Of a DNA stretch of 64,000 nt, positions 61,101 through 64,000 are shown piece after piece. The position numbers were made by a program, and so were the translations under genes. Where the stretch lies: the NCBI GenBank assembly GCA_003956705.1, contig QZCP01000004.1, positions 124,001-188,000 on the forward strand, read 5' to 3'. Within the stretch, counting starts at the first letter, position 1. Each line of letters starts with the position of its first letter. The DNA is from Brevipalpus yothersi. Taxonomy: Eukaryota; Arthropoda; Arachnida; Trombidiformes; Tenuipalpidae. The notes below the pieces were generated by a model. The model was given only the letters and a program-made list of their open reading frames with translations. It did not search any database and was not told the origin of the DNA.

Positions 61101-64000
61101 TCTCCTGTAAATCCGGCATTACATTCACACTTGAAACCGTTATCCTTGTCCACACATGCCGAGGTACCCGGTGGATAGCATGGATTGTTGGCACATTCAT
61201 CAACTTCCGCCTCACACAATAATCCAACGAATCCCGGTCTACACTGGCACATGAAACCATCTTCAAGATCGTAGCATGTACCACCATTTTGACATGGTTT
61301 CTCTTCACAAGCATCCACTTCGTGTTGACACAATGATCCAGTGTAGCCAGCTTCACATTGACATTTGAATCCATCAACCAAGTCTATGCATTCACCTTTG
61401 TTTTGGCACTTGTTGGGCGAACAATCGTCAATGTTGACTTGACAAGATTTTCCAGTCCAACCAGGATTACACACACATTCATGATAAAATAGTTTATCGA
61501 TACATAAACCATTAGCACATGGTTCCGATGCACATAGATCAACTTTTTGTTCACACCTTTTACCGGTGAAACCTGGTGGACATGTGCACTTAAAATCGTT
61601 AACCAAATCAGTACAATTACCACCCAGTAGACATGGTTGCTCAATACAATCATCAATATTGATCTCACAAAATCTTCCAGACCATCCTGGTGGACAATCA
61701 CATCGGAATCTGCCTTGTTGCAGTGATATACATCGACCATTGTTATTACATACCGGTGGCTCATTACGTTCGGTGGCACATGGATCTGAGGTAATATTGC
61801 AACCCGGTCCTTCGTAGCCACTTCGACACAAACACTTGATGGTTCCTCGTCCTGGTAAATCTTGACACATTGCTCGCTCTGGACACACACCTTCGGTACA
61901 TTCGGTTTTCTCAATTTGACACTGAAGACCAGTGTAACCGGGTGGACATTTGCAAACATATCCTTGAGGTAGATCTATACACGAGCCACCATTGTAACAA
62001 GGATCACTTGCACCTGAGAGGAGAGAAAGATAACGGAAAATTTTGTCAATATTTGAACAAAAATTATGGCCACCCAATGAATTGATAAAATTCAAACAAA
62101 AAATTTGCCATAGTTGACAGATAGGTCTCTCTTTCCTAAGAAAAGTTCCTCTACGATGGATAACGTTTCAATTTTTTTGCTCATTGATCTCATGCTCATT
62201 ATAGAGCAAGTAGTGAGAAAATCTCAGTAAATAGTTGGAATACTTGTATTTCATGCTTGAAAAAAATTGAATCACAATTACTTACATTCATCGATATCTT
62301 TTTCACAATATTTTCCAGTAAAACCAGCTGCACAGTAACAGTTAGCTTCATGATTCTGGACCAAACAAATACCACCATGCTTACACTTGAGATTGTTACA
62401 ATCAACCGGTTGACATGCCTCTGGACTGAGAGCACCAGGTCGGAATGTTCGATGTCGTGAATCACATTCACTACAATTAGTGGATCCAATTTTGTCCTGA
62501 TAAAAGTGTGTTGGACAGGTGGTGCATGGTTCTAATCCTGTGTCAGAATAAGTTCCGGCGGGACATTTTTTGTTACACTGAGATACCGATATGGCACCCG
62601 GTGTAAAGGTGAAAGTATCTCGTGGACATTTGAGGCATTCCTTGTAACCATTTTGAGATGTTGGATCACCGGAATAAGTGTTATCCGGGCATTGTAGACA
62701 TGGTACCAAGCCGGTTGGTGAGTAAGTACCGAAACCACAAACAGGTACACATTCGGCTAAACTTTTACTTCCTTCATGTCGAGTATACGTTCCATCAGGA
62801 CATTTTCGACATGATCCTTGACGTGTGGTATCTTGATACCATCCTTTTGGACAAGATTGGCACTTTTGAGTCTTGAGATCAGCGTAACTACCTGCTGGAC
62901 AGTGTAGGCATCTGGGCACAGTTGACAGGCTGGGCGGTGAACCGGAAGCGGGGGCAGCTGATGGTACATTGAGAACTTCACCTTTTTTACATGTGAAACC
63001 TCGTTCAACGTTAGATCGAAGTGCCATTATACTTGGACAAGCACCGCCAACTGATGAAGCTGATATATTTAATATTGGCTCCAATATCATCGATGTGCTT
63101 GGTACACTTAAATCAAATATGACACCAAGTGTGTAGCCACATATTTCATACAATGATGGCTGATGAACGGCAGGATCAATTCGCAGTACATATTCCATGG
63201 TCAAATGGTTAAGATTATCTTTTGGTACGGTTGCGGTGGTGTTGAAAAATTTGATATCCATCAGAACATTGATCGCTGAACAACGATCAGACAACACTTG
63301 ATTCAATGCATTATAGTATGATGATACGTAATTAACATACTGTTGTAGGCAACTTGGTGATATAAAGCCACCTGATCGATATTCAATTTTGGCTGTCACA
63401 TCGTATGATGCTTCATCGGTATTCTCAGAAACACAATCAGGAATAATGCTCTCTGGTAGCCATTGACCACCGTTTGAGCATTCATAAGTTTTCGCTGCTT
63501 GACCATCAGTAAATCGGAAACCGGCATTACATGTTGCAACACACTTGTGTCCAGTTTCACCCTCATTGGGCAAACATTCAACATTTCCATTTAACGGTGC
63601 TTGAAGTGACCATGAAACACAATTGGTAGCCTGTACAGATACTTGGAAGTGACATAGAGCCTCATTACCCGATCTATCGGTAGCAATTACGGTCACATTT
63701 CGATAGCCGCCCAATGGAATCAAAGCTGTCTCCGGATTGAGAGCAATTCTCACAGGTCCAGATTTATCGTATGTTCTGATTTGTTTCAAGGTATCATTGA
63801 AATTGACCTGATAACTTGATTGCTGTTCAACCAATTCAATAACATACGATTGAGGACAAACCAATACTGGCGGCTGATCATCGGGTACCGTTATGTTGAC
63901 TGAACAAACGGCAACATTACCATCCAAATCGTACGCATAATAATCAACTATGGTATCACGGAATACATGCTGGGGAGGTCGGAATCCTGATGGCCGTACT
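55602..64000 (-). CDS. uif: Uninflatable-like EGF/CCP/HYR/pentraxin-domain receptor, 3' part
   Basis: Partial: the N-terminus is beyond the right edge. Exons in transcription order are 62286 to beyond 64000, 58489-62013, 58203-58246, 57131-57251, 56371-56967, 56185-56279, 55737-55989 and 55602-55636, in frame, 2127 aa visible. Order: HYR domains, a CCP/sushi domain, a run of cysteine-rich GCC2/GCC3 (ephrin-receptor-like) repeats, about 14 EGF repeats (many calcium-binding, such as VDECASSPCANGATCVDGIN), a pentraxin/laminin-G-like domain (VNDGQWHHIVVLWNGEEG), HYR, CCP, a basic RRERR site, more GCC2/GCC3 repeats, two EGF-like modules, a TM helix (IYIAGGIGAAVLFIILMVLL) and a tail of about 150 aa rich in Tyr and Asp/Glu. 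Drosophila Uninflatable, an apical tracheal and epidermal protein that antagonises Notch signalling, has this type of layout; vertebrate SVEP1 shares many domains but is secreted. Orthology should be confirmed with the missing N-terminus. Confidence 0.88.
58115..58190 (+). repeat. (GA)n microsatellite inside an Uninflatable-like intron
   Basis: About 75 bp of pure GA. On the gene's strand it is a CT tract starting about 11 nt after the 5' splice site of the 44-nt exon 58203-58246. Confidence 0.95.

Overview
This 64-kb window is nuclear DNA of an animal, most likely an arthropod. The evidence is GT-AG introns that are mostly 40-300 bp, a eukaryotic tRNA-Arg, and clear orthologues of arthropod/animal genes (neuroglian, Crk, prominin, an Uninflatable-like receptor, alpha/epsilon-sarcoglycan, LZTR1). 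The short introns, AT-rich intergenic DNA and abundant (GA)n/(CT)n arrays would suit a compact chelicerate genome such as an acariform mite, but the species cannot be fixed from this sequence. I see no transposase, reverse transcriptase, virus or CRISPR array.

Layout from left to right. 0-11 kb holds small housekeeping genes: a SARNP-like protein (-), tRNA-Arg(ACG) (-), SMIM15 (-), NTAN1 (-, five exons), an unrecognised four-TM protein (-), a MOSPD1-like MSP-domain protein (+) and an unrecognised cysteine-rich type I membrane protein (-). 11-14.8 kb is gene-poor, with a long CT array. Neuroglian (+) occupies 14.9-18.9 kb. A 6.7-kb stretch without recognisable genes runs to 25.6 kb. TMEM62 (+) and an RDH-type dehydrogenase (-) are convergent; the dehydrogenase is divergent from Crk (+). 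LZTR1 (+) and a truncated-looking alpha/epsilon-sarcoglycan (+) follow, then a possible new two-exon small gene, prominin (+), ACADSB (-), a 514-base assembly gap inside a GA array, and a divergent pair NSUN5 (-)/FUBP-like KH protein (+). From 55.6 kb to the right edge runs the 3' part of a very large Uninflatable-like EGF/CCP/HYR receptor gene (-), whose N-terminus lies outside the window.

The genes do not form a pathway; they are a normal syntenic block of independently regulated genes. Functional groups that can be named are cell-surface and cytoskeleton-linking proteins (neuroglian, sarcoglycan, prominin, Uninflatable-like), signalling (Crk, LZTR1), mitochondrial catabolism (ACADSB), protein turnover (NTAN1), rRNA modification (NSUN5) and nucleic-acid binding (FUBP-like, SARNP-like). 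I reconstructed exon structures by reading reading-frame phase across splice sites; every multi-exon model listed keeps frame throughout.

The least expected observations are a roughly 0.6-kb direct duplication lying upstream of both LZTR1 and prominin, a sarcoglycan that stops before its membrane anchor, a SARNP-like protein without a SAP domain, an FUBP homologue with three rather than four KH domains, a let-7-like sequence with a short hairpin inside a MOSPD intron, and several short open frames with plausible splice sites that match nothing I recognise.
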